From NCBI RefSeq assembly GCF_002250115.1, contig NZ_CP019985.1, positions 2,418,001 to 2,482,000 on the forward strand: a stretch of 64,000 nucleotides of DNA, read 5' to 3'. This DNA is from Shouchella clausii. GTDB taxonomy: Bacteria > Bacillota > Bacilli > Bacillales > Bacillaceae_D. Position 1 is the first letter of the stretch. Each line of letters opens with the position of its first letter. Of this stretch, positions 8,820-17,767 are shown piece after piece. Under the pieces are notes generated by a model, which saw nothing but the letters and a program-made list of their open reading frames with translations, ran no database searches and was not told the DNA's origin. The position numbers were made by a program, and so were the translations under genes.

Positions 8820-9152
8820 TTATAAGAAGGTGTGAATTTTATCAAAGCATTCTTGCATGACGTGTTCGGGTGCTCGATCTTTCACCTTTAAATTTCTGGT
8901 CTTCCAATCCAAACTTTTGAGTTGATCAGTTAAAACATATCCTTCAATCGCTAAATCTTTCGGTAATTCTACTTCAAAAGGCCAATCGTGACTTCTAGTT
9001 CGAATAGGGCAAACAACTGCTAACCCTGTTGCCTGATTAAATGAAGAAGGTGTTAAAACAAGACAGGGTCGATGCCCTGCTTGTTCAACACCCGATTGTG
9101 GATTGAAATCTAAAAACGCAAGGTCGCCTTTTTCTGGGATACGCGATGTCAT
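8820..9152 (-). CDS. MazF/PemK-family toxin (endoribonuclease)
   Basis: 110 residues. It shows the hallmarks of the PemK/MazF fold: a G-D-L-A-F-LDFNPQSGVEQAGHRPCLVLT start, VCPIRTRSHDWPFEVELP in the middle, and LTDQLKSLDWKTRNLK near the end. MazF enzymes cut single-stranded mRNA at short sequences. It looks like the E. coli MazF/ChpB branch, not the B. subtilis EndoA (NdoA) type. The ATG overlaps the antitoxin stop as ATGA, so the two are translationally coupled, antitoxin first. Confidence 0.9.
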   Translation of the reverse strand: MTSRIPEKGDLAFLDFNPQSGVEQAGHRPCLVLTPSSFNQATGLAVVCPIRTRSHDWPFEVELPKDLAIEGYVLTDQLKSLDWKTRNLKVKDRAPEHVMQECFDKIHTFL

Positions 9153-9418
9153 AGTAACTCACGGCCTTCTGGCCGCCCGAAGTCAACTTCCGAAGGGGGC
9201 GTTTTTCCTTTTGTTTGTGCCAGTAGGTCTTCTAGCGTCAGTTTCTTCTTTTTTGGTCGTAACAGAATGCCTTCTTCTGTATCGACAATTTCAACAACTG
9301 ATCCATTTGTGACGCCATGGGATATTGCTGTTTTTTGCGGTATGCGAACACCTAAACTATTTCCCCACATTTGTACTGTAGCCAACTTAGACACCTCTCT
9401 TTTTTCGCTTTTGTCCAT
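9149..9418 (-). CDS. MazE-like antitoxin, AbrB/SpoVT domain
   Basis: 89 residues from ATG 9418, which has GAGGTGG just upstream; a longer frame from 9460 lacks a ribosome site. The swapped-hairpin DNA-binding domain is clear (VQMWGNSLGVRIPQ, then VEIVDTEEGILLRPK), followed by an acidic C-terminal tail (LEDLLAQTKGKTPPSEVDF) that would neutralise the toxin. These proteins repress their own operon. It forms a complete type II pair with the downstream gene. Confidence 0.9.
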   Translation of the reverse strand: MDKSEKREVSKLATVQMWGNSLGVRIPQKTAISHGVTNGSVVEIVDTEEGILLRPKKKKLTLEDLLAQTKGKTPPSEVDFGRPEGRELL

Positions 9419-9516
9419 TATACCACCTCGTTTAAACACTGTATATACTATTGTATTCATTCCCCTTAACGAGATGAATTATTCTTTTTTAATGAAAACG
9501 AGGTGGCTTTGGATGG

Positions 9517-9721
9517 CCTTTTCTTTTTATTCTTGTTGTCTATTGGATGACTATGCCCTTGGAATCGTTTTTACATCCCTAGTCAAGGATAAGAACACTT
9601 AATGGCAAATGCCAAAATTGAAAAACAGGGAAAAACGTTAATTCACGCAGAATGTTCGATTTATAACGATAAACAAGAAATGGTAGCTAAATCGAAAGCG
9701 ATATTATTTCGTACAAACTAA
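9517..9721 (+). pseudogene. PaaI-family hotdog thioesterase, remnant
   Basis: Two pieces of one family are visible. The plus-strand reading ending at 9602 contains LLDDYALGIVFTSLVKDKNT, which matches the start of the hotdog fold (family pattern LxDxAxGxAxxS). After a stop, and with the middle of the fold missing, frame 9602-9721 encodes ANAKIEKQGKTLIHAECSIY followed by a short tail, which matches the end of the fold. An internal deletion of perhaps 30 codons plus a frameshift explains this. The gene is certainly not functional as it stands. Confidence 0.6.
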
Positions 9722-9867
9722 AAATAACCCCACAATAAGCCTAGATTGATGAATATATTACCAACTATGAAATTAATTAGGTGAATAGTTCTAAATAGTA
9801 CTGTAGCTCCAATCCACAAGGGCTTATCTTCCCTACAAAGATGTTTTATACTAGAGGGGCGATACAT
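9718..9867 (-). pseudogene. Small membrane protein or fragment
   Basis: Minus-strand frame from ATG 9867 to 9718 encodes 49 residues, with a hydrophobic segment (LWIGATVLFRTIHLINFIVG followed by NIFINLGLLWGYF). It has no convincing ribosome site and lies in decayed DNA beside a broken thioesterase gene, so a truncated remnant is more likely than a functional peptide. Confidence 0.3.
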
Positions 9868-9895
9868 AACATCAAGGCGGAAAAGGGGAAAATGT

Positions 9896-10858
9896 ATGGA
9901 ACATGCCAAATCGGAACCGATTTTTTTAGAGCCTGTTTTGCAAGAACGGATTTGGGGCGGGCAAAAACTAGCGGCGTACGGGTATGATTTGCCCTATGAG
10001 CGGACTGGGGAATGTTGGGGAATTTCCGCCCACCCTCATGGGCAAAGCAAAGTGGCAAAAGGTCCGCTAAAAGGTAAGACGTTGGCGGAGCTATGGGATC
10101 AGCATGGCGACTTGTTTGGCGGCAAAACGAGTGAAACGTTTCCGTTGCTCGTAAAACTATTGGATGCAAGAGAAGATTTATCTGTACAAGTCCATCCAAA
10201 TGACGAGCAAGCGAAGCGATTGGAGGATCATGAAGCATACGGAAAGACTGAGTGCTGGTATGTAGTCGAAGCGGAACAAGGGGCGGAATTGATTTTAGGC
10301 CATACGGCAAAATCAAAAGCGGAGTTTGCAGAAATGGTTGAAGCGGGAAGATGGGACGAGCTCCTCCGCCGCATTCCTATTCAAACAGGCGACTTTTTCC
10401 ACGTACCAAGTGGAACGATCCATGCCCTCGGCGCTGGAAGTGTGATTTTGGAAACACAGCAAAGTTCAGATACGACTTACCGCGTATATGACTTTGACCG
10501 GATAGGGGCAGATGGGAAAAAGCGGGAGCTGCATTTAGACAAGGCGCAGGAAGTCGCGATGATTCCACACGCGCCATACCAAGCAAACACTGAAACGCTT
10601 GAAAAAAGCATTAGCCACACACTCACTCGCCTCGTCGCAACAGAATTCTTTACAGTGTATAAAGCAGTTGTGCAGGAAAAATGGGAGGCGGCGTTTCAAG
10701 CCCCTTATGTACTCGTAAGCGTCATCAGTGGCGAGGGAGAGCTAGTAGTTGGCGGAAAACCGTATGCGCTTGGCAAAGGCGACCATTTCATTTTGCCTGT
10801 ACAAGCGATATCATTTGAAATCAACGGTCACATTGAGGCGATTTTAAGCCACACGTAA
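9896..10858 (+). CDS. manA: Mannose-6-phosphate isomerase, class I
   Basis: 320 residues, the usual length of the Bacillus ManA/Pmi type. Recognisable features are IFLEPVLQERIWGG at the start, the zinc-binding QVHPND near residue 100, and FFHVPSGTIHALG near residue 165. The enzyme interconverts mannose 6-phosphate and fructose 6-phosphate in the cytoplasm, feeding mannose into glycolysis or supplying GDP-mannose precursors. It stands alone, without a mannose PTS in the window. Its start has AAAAGGGGAAA upstream and it is followed by a strong terminator. Confidence 0.95.
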   Translation: MEHAKSEPIFLEPVLQERIWGGQKLAAYGYDLPYERTGECWGISAHPHGQSKVAKGPLKGKTLAELWDQHGDLFGGKTSETFPLLVKLLDAREDLSVQVHPNDEQAKRLEDHEAYGKTECWYVVEAEQGAELILGHTAKSKAEFAEMVEAGRWDELLRRIPIQTGDFFHVPSGTIHALGAGSVILETQQSSDTTYRVYDFDRIGADGKKRELHLDKAQEVAMIPHAPYQANTETLEKSISHTLTRLVATEFFTVYKAVVQEKWEAAFQAPYVLVSVISGEGELVVGGKPYALGKGDHFILPVQAISFEINGHIEAILSHT

Positions 10859-10917
10859 AAAAACGAGGACTTTTCATGAGTTTGTTAACAGTGTATAAAG
10901 CCTGCTAACTGAATACG

Positions 10918-10944
10918 ACTGGCCATGCTTGGCCAGTTTTTTTG
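10918..10944 (+). terminator. Terminator after manA
   Basis: ACTGGCCA / TGGCCAGT stem with a 4-base loop and seven Ts. Confidence 0.9.
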
Positions 10945-11054
10945 TTGGGAAAATCGCAGAAAAGGTTTCTTTTTTTTAGGGCCACAAGAGACTAAGCACA
11001 GACAACGTTAAAGTCAGTAGGCGTGCTCTGTTCCTAGTGAATCGACTTTCGGCA

Positions 11055-11088
11055 AAGCAAGCGAATGCCTAAACGCATTCGCTTGCTT
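11055..11088 (-). terminator. Terminator after uppP
   Basis: A perfect 14-bp stem (AAGCAAGCGAATGC and its complement, 6-base loop) 7 bases beyond the uppP stop. The U tract is weak, only TTT on the minus strand. Confidence 0.7.
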
Positions 11089-11095
11089 ACGATTT

Positions 11096-11923
11096 CTATG
11101 AAAACAAAAACAACAGCAGCAATCCCAGGGCAATCCGGTACAGCGCGAACGGGACAAGCTTGATTTTGTTAATCAGCTTTAAAAAGAACCGGACTACAAC
11201 AAGTGAAACGAGAAAGGCGCTAATAAAGCCGGTTGCGTAAAAGGGCAGCAAGCTTATCTCAAGGGCGTCCCAGTTTTTGATCAGTGACAACGCACTAGCG
11301 CCAACCATAATCGGGATCGCCATAATAAAGGTGAAGTTTGCTGCTGCTCGGTGTGTTAAGCCAAGCATGACGCCGCCTGATATCGTTGAGCCAGAACGGG
11401 AAAAGCCTGGCCAAAGGGCAAGGCATTGGAATAGCCCAATCGCCAGTGCTTGTTTGTAAGAAATATCGTCTACTTGCTGTTTCTTTTTATTGTTCCGTTT
11501 GTTTATAAAATCGGCGGCAATCATTAGAAAAGCACCGGCAATTAAAGCAAATGCGACAGTGCGGACATGGAAAATCGACTCCATTTTGTCCTCAAATAAT
11601 AAACCAAGCACTGCAGCTGGCAACAAGCCGACGATCACTTTGCCTAACGTTAAACCACGTCCTTCGCTGGCGGTGGTTGCTTGTTTTTTAAAGCCCGCCA
11701 GTTGCAATAGGCGTTCCTTGAATAAAAGCGCGACCGCCAAGATCGATCCTAGCTGGATCACAATTTTAAACACATAGGCATTTTGTGACCCGACCAACTC
11801 GCTTGATTTAAGCCATAAGTCATCAACAATGATCATATGTCCTGTGGATGACACAGGCGCATATTCCGTCAATCCTTCGACTAGGCCAAGGATAGCGGCA
11901 ACAACCCATTCCCAAACGTCCAT
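11096..11923 (-). CDS. uppP: Undecaprenyl-diphosphatase (BacA type)
   Basis: 275 residues with about eight membrane helices. The two signature regions are present: GLVEGLTEYAPVSSTGH near residue 18 and PGFSRSGSTISGG near residue 172. The enzyme dephosphorylates undecaprenyl pyrophosphate at the membrane, recycling the lipid carrier for peptidoglycan and teichoic acids. In Bacillus it also gives basal bacitracin resistance, which makes the BceRSAB module further along functionally related although not linked. Monocistronic. Confidence 0.95.
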   Translation of the reverse strand: MDVWEWVVAAILGLVEGLTEYAPVSSTGHMIIVDDLWLKSSELVGSQNAYVFKIVIQLGSILAVALLFKERLLQLAGFKKQATTASEGRGLTLGKVIVGLLPAAVLGLLFEDKMESIFHVRTVAFALIAGAFLMIAADFINKRNNKKKQQVDDISYKQALAIGLFQCLALWPGFSRSGSTISGGVMLGLTHRAAANFTFIMAIPIMVGASALSLIKNWDALEISLLPFYATGFISAFLVSLVVVRFFLKLINKIKLVPFALYRIALGLLLLFLFS

Positions 11924-12047
11924 CGCAAGTCTCCATTCTATCGATTCTTTTCAAGCTAAATCATACACGTTTTATAAGAAGAAGGCGTGTTTATTCTTGT
12001 CGATTTCTGATGGGAGATTGTCAAATTGCTTCATCTTTTAAACGTTG

Positions 12048-13325
12048 TTAACTAGCGTATGAATGGCGCTGTTCGTCTTTCGGTTCAGGCACTTTTGCTA
12101 GCAAAGCAAAGCCGATTAAAAACAATACGATCAGGCTAAAGACACCTGCATTGGTGTTGCCTGTCAATTGCGTCGTGAGCCCGAGCAAGAGTGGGCCCAT
12201 CACGGCGGCGAATTTGCCGAATACGTTATAAAAGCCAAAAAACTCATTTGCTTTCTGTTTAGGAACGAGTTTTGCAAAATAGGAACGGCTTAATGCTTGA
12301 ATGCCTCCTTGTGAAGTGGCAACTAGCATCGCCAAAATCCAAAAATCAAGCGTGGTCCGTAAGAAAAACGCATACACGCAAACAACGATATAGACGCAAA
12401 TGCCGGCATAAAGCATTTTCTTGCCTGTAAAACGCTGTGACAGCCTGCCGTAAAGGATTGAACAGGGCGCGGCTACGATTTGCGTGGCAAATAAGACAAT
12501 TAATAAATCGGTTGCGCTAATTCCGACATCACTGCCGTAAGCAGTAGACATGCGAATAATCGTGCCTACGCCGTCAATGTAAAAGAAATAGGCTAACAAA
12601 AATAAAAACAACGGTTTGTATTGGCGCACTTCGGCGAATGTTTGGCCAAGCTGTTTAAAACTATTGGCAATCGGTTTTGCTTCCCGTTTTTTATAATAAC
12701 GTTGCGTCACATGCTTAAGCATCGGAATCGTGAAAGCAGCCCACCACAAGGCGGTAATTAAGAAAGCGATTTTGCTTGCGGCATAAAAAGAGAGTGGAAT
12801 GATTTCCAACTGTGCCAATACAATCAAAGCAATGCTGACGAGAAAGGGGATGCAGCTGCCGATATAGCCGAGCCCATAGCCCCGCGCAGAGATATCATGC
12901 ATTCGTTTTTCTTCGGTTACATCGACTAAAAAAGCGTCGTAGAATACATTGGCGCCAGCAAAGCCAACTGCCGTCACTGTATAAAGGATAAGGAGAATAA
13001 GCCAGTTATCGCCAGGCACAAACGCAAGCAAAGCGGTAGAACCAGCGCCTAGTGAAAAAAAGAATACAAAAAAGCGTTTTTTCAAGCCTTGGTAGTCAGC
13101 AATCGTCCCTAAAATCGGACTTAGCATCGCCAAAATGAATGTGGCAATCGCAATCGTGTAGCCAAGATACGCCGTTGACGTAGCGTCACTCAGGCCTGAG
13201 TCAGTTGCAACCGCTTTAAAAAAGAGTGGAAACACTGCTGTCGTAACGATAATCGAATAGGCCGAGTTCGCCCAATCATAAAGCATCCAGCTTTTTTCTT
13301 GTTTACTAAACCGTATTGTTTTCAT
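12048..13325 (-). CDS. MFS transporter, UMF1/Atg22-like (YxiO-like)
   Basis: 425 residues, 12 predicted helices. The N-terminus SWMLYDWANSAYSIIVTTAVFP and the later ARGYGLGYIGSCIPF are diagnostic of the Atg22-like/UMF1 group, to which B. subtilis YxiO belongs. Members of this group in yeast export amino acids from the vacuole; the role in bacteria is not settled. GGAGGATAATC precedes ATG 13325. It is divergent from the CdaR-type regulator gene. Confidence 0.85.
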   Translation of the reverse strand: MKTIRFSKQEKSWMLYDWANSAYSIIVTTAVFPLFFKAVATDSGLSDATSTAYLGYTIAIATFILAMLSPILGTIADYQGLKKRFFVFFFSLGAGSTALLAFVPGDNWLILLILYTVTAVGFAGANVFYDAFLVDVTEEKRMHDISARGYGLGYIGSCIPFLVSIALIVLAQLEIIPLSFYAASKIAFLITALWWAAFTIPMLKHVTQRYYKKREAKPIANSFKQLGQTFAEVRQYKPLFLFLLAYFFYIDGVGTIIRMSTAYGSDVGISATDLLIVLFATQIVAAPCSILYGRLSQRFTGKKMLYAGICVYIVVCVYAFFLRTTLDFWILAMLVATSQGGIQALSRSYFAKLVPKQKANEFFGFYNVFGKFAAVMGPLLLGLTTQLTGNTNAGVFSLIVLFLIGFALLAKVPEPKDEQRHSYAS

Positions 13326-13549
13326 TGATTATCCTCCAGGCATAGTTGTTTATCGTTAAGCTGTGGCTGCATAGAAAAGAATATGTTTTTCGTACATGCT
13401 ATAAGTATATACAGTGATTGTAAAGACATGTTTGACTTCTATTAAAATGTTTGCCTAAGCAGATAGGCTGTAGCGTTTGCAAAATAGGCCAAACACAGTT
13501 GGGCATGATAAACTGTAAGGACAACGATGACAAAAGGGGGCGGCGATTT

Positions 13550-14665
13550 TTGCTGACTGATGTGCTTGCACAAAAAATTATAGCCGAAGCGTCGCAATTG
13601 ATAAAAGAAGATCTCATCATTGTCAATAGAGACGGCTACATTATTGCCAGCACCGACCCGAACCGAGTCGGCACTTTTCATGAAGGCGCCTGCCTATGCA
13701 TGGCCGAACGGCGTAAACGTCTTATTACAGCCAAAGACGCAAACCATTTAAAAGGAGTCAAGCCAGGGCTTAATTTGCCAATTGTTGTGTTTCAGCAAGT
13801 AGCAGGCGTGATTGGCATAACTGGAGAACCTGAGCAAATGGAGCCGTACGGCGAATTGTTGCGGCGGATGACAGAATTGCTCATTCAGGAAGCACATATG
13901 ATGGAACAAATGCAATGGCAAACTCGTGCTCTGCAAGGGTTTGTGCAAGAGTGGCTTGAAGCAGGGGCGCTGACTGAGCCTTTAAAACGGCAAGCAGCGG
14001 CCCATTCCCTTGATGTGCAAACCGAAAAACAAATTGTCCTGATTGAGACAGGGTTGGATGAAACGATCCACTGGCGCGGTTTGGCGCAGTGGCGTGAACA
14101 GAGAAAAGGAATGATTGCCATCCCGTGGGAAAGAAATAAGGTTCTGCTTGTATGCTCGCCGCAGACAGAAACTGCGCTTAAAGCGACTGTCCATACATTG
14201 GTGGAAACGCTCGACATTGGCGGGAGCTGGTGGGGAGGCGCCGGCAGGGCGTTGCCGCCTGATGAGATTAAGAAGAGTTACGCGGAAGCGCAAGCGGCCT
14301 TAGCGGCAGCAAGAAAAACAAACCGTTTCGTGTTTGAACATGAGTTGAAGTTGGAACTGTGTGTAGAGGCAATTCCTGCTGATACAAAAGCACGCTTTGT
14401 TGAACGGGTTTTAAAAAAAGTCGGCGATGAACAAGAGCTTTTAGGGACATTGGCTGCTTTTTTAGAGAACGACCAATCGTTGAAACGGACAGCAGAAGCC
14501 CTTCATGTTCATATCAACACACTCCATTACCGTTTTCACAAGCTTAAACAGCATACAGGTTTAGATGTACGAAAGAGCGAGGATTTTGTTCTGTTTTATT
14601 TGGCCCATTTGTTTTTGGAGGATTCTACAAAGAAAGCCGATTCGAACGGCGATAATTTTGCATGA
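13550..14665 (+). CDS. CdaR-family regulator of glycolate/diacid utilisation
   Basis: 371 residues from TTG 13550, which has AAAGGGGG nine bases upstream; a longer open frame reaches 13451 but lacks a ribosome site. The N-terminal putative sugar-diacid-binding domain (LLTDVLAQKIIAEASQLI) covers about the first 130 residues. The C-terminal PucR-type helix-turn-helix is at about residues 320-350 (TAEALHVHINTLHYRFHKL). The order regulator-glcD-glcF matches B. subtilis ysfB-ysfC-ysfD, so it probably activates the two downstream genes in response to glycolate or a related acid. Confidence 0.85.
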   Translation: MLTDVLAQKIIAEASQLIKEDLIIVNRDGYIIASTDPNRVGTFHEGACLCMAERRKRLITAKDANHLKGVKPGLNLPIVVFQQVAGVIGITGEPEQMEPYGELLRRMTELLIQEAHMMEQMQWQTRALQGFVQEWLEAGALTEPLKRQAAAHSLDVQTEKQIVLIETGLDETIHWRGLAQWREQRKGMIAIPWERNKVLLVCSPQTETALKATVHTLVETLDIGGSWWGGAGRALPPDEIKKSYAEAQAALAAARKTNRFVFEHELKLELCVEAIPADTKARFVERVLKKVGDEQELLGTLAAFLENDQSLKRTAEALHVHINTLHYRFHKLKQHTGLDVRKSEDFVLFYLAHLFLEDSTKKADSNGDNFA

Positions 14666-14739
14666 GCTCCTATAGAAAAGCGATTTCCGATTTTGTAAGC
14701 TTAAGAGATTAAGAACAAAAGAGGAAGAGGGATGAGAGC

Positions 14740-16152
14740 ATGCTGTCTCAAGCAATAACAGAAGAATTGGAGAAGATTGTCGGCAATGGCAATGTGCAAA
14801 CGTCTCAGGCGAGCCGCCTTGTCTATTCCTATGATGCCACCCCGAATTTTCAAGCCCTTCCTGACGCCGTAGTCGCGCCGCGCTCGACCGAGGAAGTTGC
14901 TGAGGTGGTCAAAGTGTGCAACCGGGAAAAGATCCCGATTGTGCCAAGGGGGTCAGGTACGAATTTATGCGCAGGGACTGTGCCGACAGAAGGCGGCATT
15001 GTTCTGCTGTTCAAACATATGAACAAAATCATTGAAATTGATGAGGATAATTTAACAGTAACCGTACAACCAGGTGTCATTACATTAGATATGATTGAGG
15101 CTGTTGAAAAAAAGCAGCTTTTCTACCCGCCTGACCCAAGTTCGATGAAAATTTCTACAATTGGCGGCAACATTAATGAAAACTCTGGTGGTTTGCGTGG
15201 GTTAAAATACGGCGTGACCCGCGATTATGTGCTGGCGCTTGAAGCGGTGTTGCCAAATGGTGATATTATCCGGACCGGCGGGAAATTGGCGAAGGACGTT
15301 GCCGGCTACGACTTAACGCGCTTGCTTGTTGGAGCGGAAGGAACGCTTGGCGTTATTACAGAAGCGACATTAAAACTTGTGCCGATGCCGGAGACGAAAC
15401 AGACGATGCTTGCTTTGTTTTCTGATATGGAAGCAGCAGCACGGTCCGTTTCTTCCATTATTGCCAACCGCATTATTCCCGTTACGCTTGAGTTTCTGGA
15501 CCAGCCAACATTAAAAGCGGTGGAAGATTTTGCGAAAATCGGGCTCCCGACTGATGCTGAAGCCGTATTGCTCATTGAACAAGATGGAGCAAAAGAAGTG
15601 GTCGAACGGGACATTCAGCATATAGCTGAGATTTGTTTGAATGAAGGAGCGCTTTCGGCTGAAGTCGCATCGTCAAAAGAAGAAGCGCTCGAACTGACGG
15701 CAGCCCGCCGTGCAGCATTGTCTGCGCTGGCAAGGCTCCGGCCGACAACGATTTTAGAGGACGCAACGGTGCCCCGCTCAGAAGTGGCGAATATGGTCCG
15801 GGCAATTAACGAGATTGCCAAAGAATACAATGTGACGATTTGCACGTTTGGGCATGCTGGAGATGGCAACTTGCACCCGACGTGCTTAACGGATGTCCGC
15901 GATGAAGAGGAGATGCACCGAGTCGAGGAAGCATTTGCTGCTATTTTTGCAAAGGCGATCGAACTTGGCGGCACGATTACAGGCGAGCATGGCGTCGGCA
16001 TGATGAAAGCCCCTTATTTGGAATGGAAGCTAGGAGAGGAAGGGATTGCGTTAATGCGCGCGATCAAACAAGCGATTGATCCAAACCATATTATGAACCC
16101 GGCAAAACTGTTTGCGAAGGAAACAAGAAAACGGGTGGTGGTGAGCCAATGA
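14740..16152 (+). CDS. glcD: Glycolate oxidase subunit GlcD (FAD-linked)
   Basis: 470 residues. The N-terminal FAD-binding domain shows PRGSGTNLCAG near residue 68, NINENSGGLRGLKYG near 145 and LLVGAEGTLGVITE near 195. The C-terminal FAD-oxidase domain shows GHAGDGNLHPT near 370 and GEHGVGMMKAPYLEWK near 412. It oxidises glycolate (or D-lactate-type 2-hydroxy acids) to glyoxylate, passing electrons to the GlcF iron-sulfur subunit. Its stop overlaps the start of glcF. Confidence 0.92.
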   Translation: MLSQAITEELEKIVGNGNVQTSQASRLVYSYDATPNFQALPDAVVAPRSTEEVAEVVKVCNREKIPIVPRGSGTNLCAGTVPTEGGIVLLFKHMNKIIEIDEDNLTVTVQPGVITLDMIEAVEKKQLFYPPDPSSMKISTIGGNINENSGGLRGLKYGVTRDYVLALEAVLPNGDIIRTGGKLAKDVAGYDLTRLLVGAEGTLGVITEATLKLVPMPETKQTMLALFSDMEAAARSVSSIIANRIIPVTLEFLDQPTLKAVEDFAKIGLPTDAEAVLLIEQDGAKEVVERDIQHIAEICLNEGALSAEVASSKEEALELTAARRAALSALARLRPTTILEDATVPRSEVANMVRAINEIAKEYNVTICTFGHAGDGNLHPTCLTDVRDEEEMHRVEEAFAAIFAKAIELGGTITGEHGVGMMKAPYLEWKLGEEGIALMRAIKQAIDPNHIMNPAKLFAKETRKRVVVSQ

Positions 16153-17480
16153 GCCAAGTGGAAATGACGGCACGGGAGCAGGCGATTCAAGCTGATTTTG
16201 CAAAACGGATGGACGAAACGGAGCTCCTTAACTGCATGCAATGCGGGTTTTGTTTGCCACACTGCCCAACTTATTTGGAGACAGGTTATCAAGAAGCACA
16301 TTCGCCTCGGGGCCGCATTGCCCTGATGAAAGCGGTCCATGACGGTTTGATCGCCCCAGATGAGGAAGTCAAACGCTCCTTAGACTTATGCCTGGGCTGT
16401 CGCGCTTGCGAACCTGTTTGTCCTGCAGGCGTAAACTATGGCCATATGCTTGAAGAAGCCCGTGACATTTTTGAAGACCATTCGATTCACTCTGCTGGTG
16501 TCAAAACGGTGCGCAAAACTGTGTTTGAAGGGTTGTTTCCCCACCAAAACCGAATGGAAAAAGCGATGAGCCTTGTTGGCTTTTACCAGCGTAGCGGACT
16601 GCAACACATTACCCGGAAAATAGGGTTTATGAAGTTGTTTCCAGAGAGCATGCAGGCAATGGAAAGGGCGATGCCAAACGTCCTTCCTCAAAAAGAGCGG
16701 AAGGCACACAAACGTGTATATGAAGCAGAGCAAGCGCCTGTTGCTACAGTTGCTTTTTTCAAAGGCTGTTTAATGGATACGATGTTTTATGAAACCAACA
16801 AAAACACGATTATGTTATTGCAAAAGGCTGGTTGCCGTATTGTCGTCCCAGATAGCCAAGGATGCTGCGGCGCCCTCCATGGCCATAGCGGCGAGAAGGC
16901 AAAGGCGCAAGAAATGGCGCGCAAAAACATTGATGCCTTTGAGGATAGCGGCGCCGATTTCATTATTTCAAATGCCGGCGGTTGTGGCGCTTTTCTCCAA
17001 GACTATAGTCATTTGCTTAGCAAAGACCGTGATTATGCTGAGCGTGCCGCTGATTTTACAGCCAAGATGAAAGACATCTCGCAAATTTTAGTAGAAGTCG
17101 GCTTTCATGAGCGCGTGCCGCTGAAATTGGCCTCCCAGCGGATCACTTACCAAGACTCGTGCCATTTACGCAATGTCATGAAAACAGCCTCTGCTCCCCG
17201 GCAGTTGCTCCAGGCAATTGAAGGGGTCGAATTGATCGAAATGGAAAAAGCCGATAGTTGTTGCGGGTCAGCAGGTATTTACAACATCATTGAGTCGGAA
17301 ATGTCGATGCAAATTCTTGACCGGAAAATGGAACATACAAAAGCGACGGAAGCAACGACAGTTGTCACAGCGAACCCTGGCTGCCTTTTGCAAATGAAGC
17401 TTGGCATTGAACGCGAAGGCTTACAACAAAAAATGGAGGCTGTCCATATCGTCGATTTACTTGCAGAAGCGGTTCAATAA
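16149..17480 (+). CDS. glcF: Glycolate oxidase iron-sulfur subunit GlcF
   Basis: 443 residues. Two 4Fe-4S motifs appear: CMQCGFCLPHCP near residue 26 and CLGCRACEPVCP near residue 81. They are followed by two cysteine-rich CCG domains (DSQGCCGALHGH near 236 and KADSCCGSAGIYN near 370). It conveys electrons from GlcD towards the quinone pool at the membrane. A separate GlcE subunit is absent, as in other Bacilli. The start overlaps glcD, giving translational coupling. The transcript ends in a repeat element followed by a strong hairpin. Confidence 0.93.
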   Translation: MSQVEMTAREQAIQADFAKRMDETELLNCMQCGFCLPHCPTYLETGYQEAHSPRGRIALMKAVHDGLIAPDEEVKRSLDLCLGCRACEPVCPAGVNYGHMLEEARDIFEDHSIHSAGVKTVRKTVFEGLFPHQNRMEKAMSLVGFYQRSGLQHITRKIGFMKLFPESMQAMERAMPNVLPQKERKAHKRVYEAEQAPVATVAFFKGCLMDTMFYETNKNTIMLLQKAGCRIVVPDSQGCCGALHGHSGEKAKAQEMARKNIDAFEDSGADFIISNAGGCGAFLQDYSHLLSKDRDYAERAADFTAKMKDISQILVEVGFHERVPLKLASQRITYQDSCHLRNVMKTASAPRQLLQAIEGVELIEMEKADSCCGSAGIYNIIESEMSMQILDRKMEHTKATEATTVVTANPGCLLQMKLGIEREGLQQKMEAVHIVDLLAEAVQ

Positions 17481-17486
17481 CCTCGC

Positions 17487-17611
17487 TCAGACTGATAGAA
17501 AACGCTTGTCAGACGAGGAGTGAAGGCGAGGGAAGATGCGAATAGAACGGGGGTTCATGAGCATATGACCGAGACAAACGACGAAGTATGCGAGCGTTTG
17601 TCTACAGTCTG
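17487..17611. mobile_element. Repeat element copy 1 (MITE core) behind glcF
   Basis: The 126 bases 17487-17612 match 60750-60875 with only six differences. The core starts TCAGACTGATAGAAAACGCT and ends AGCGTTTGTCTACAGTCTGA, an imperfect terminal inverted repeat of about 19 bp (one bulge on each arm). It begins seven bases after the glcF stop and runs directly into a terminator hairpin. The outer left end present in copy 2 is missing here, so this copy may be truncated. It encodes no transposase and was probably moved in trans. Confidence 0.8.
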
Positions 17612-17645
17612 AAGCCTTGCTAGGATGTCCTAGCAAGGCTTGTTT
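17612..17645 (+). terminator. Terminator hairpin after glcF and repeat copy 1
   Basis: A perfect 14-bp stem, AAGCCTTGCTAGGA with its complement and a 2-base loop, then TGTTT. It touches the right end of the repeat element. Confidence 0.85.
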
Positions 17646-17767
17646 GCGTTTACGGCGATGATTAAGGGAATGAAACCGTTGACGGTGAAAGCTCGCTCCA
17701 TTAAAATGAATAAATGTTACTATCCTTATTAATAATCTTGGTTTTATAGGTTAAAAGGAGGATCGCA

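Noticed and set aside
7360-9152. A new defence system in the AT-rich island
   Set aside because: The four-helix protein lacks a nuclease, NTPase or sensor partner, its neighbour is broken, and the only complete system is a standard MazEF-like pair.
17487-17611. Repeat interpreted as a CRISPR unit or tRNA-like gene
   Set aside because: It is not arrayed, has no spacers, and does not fold into a cloverleaf; the second copy is 43 kb away.
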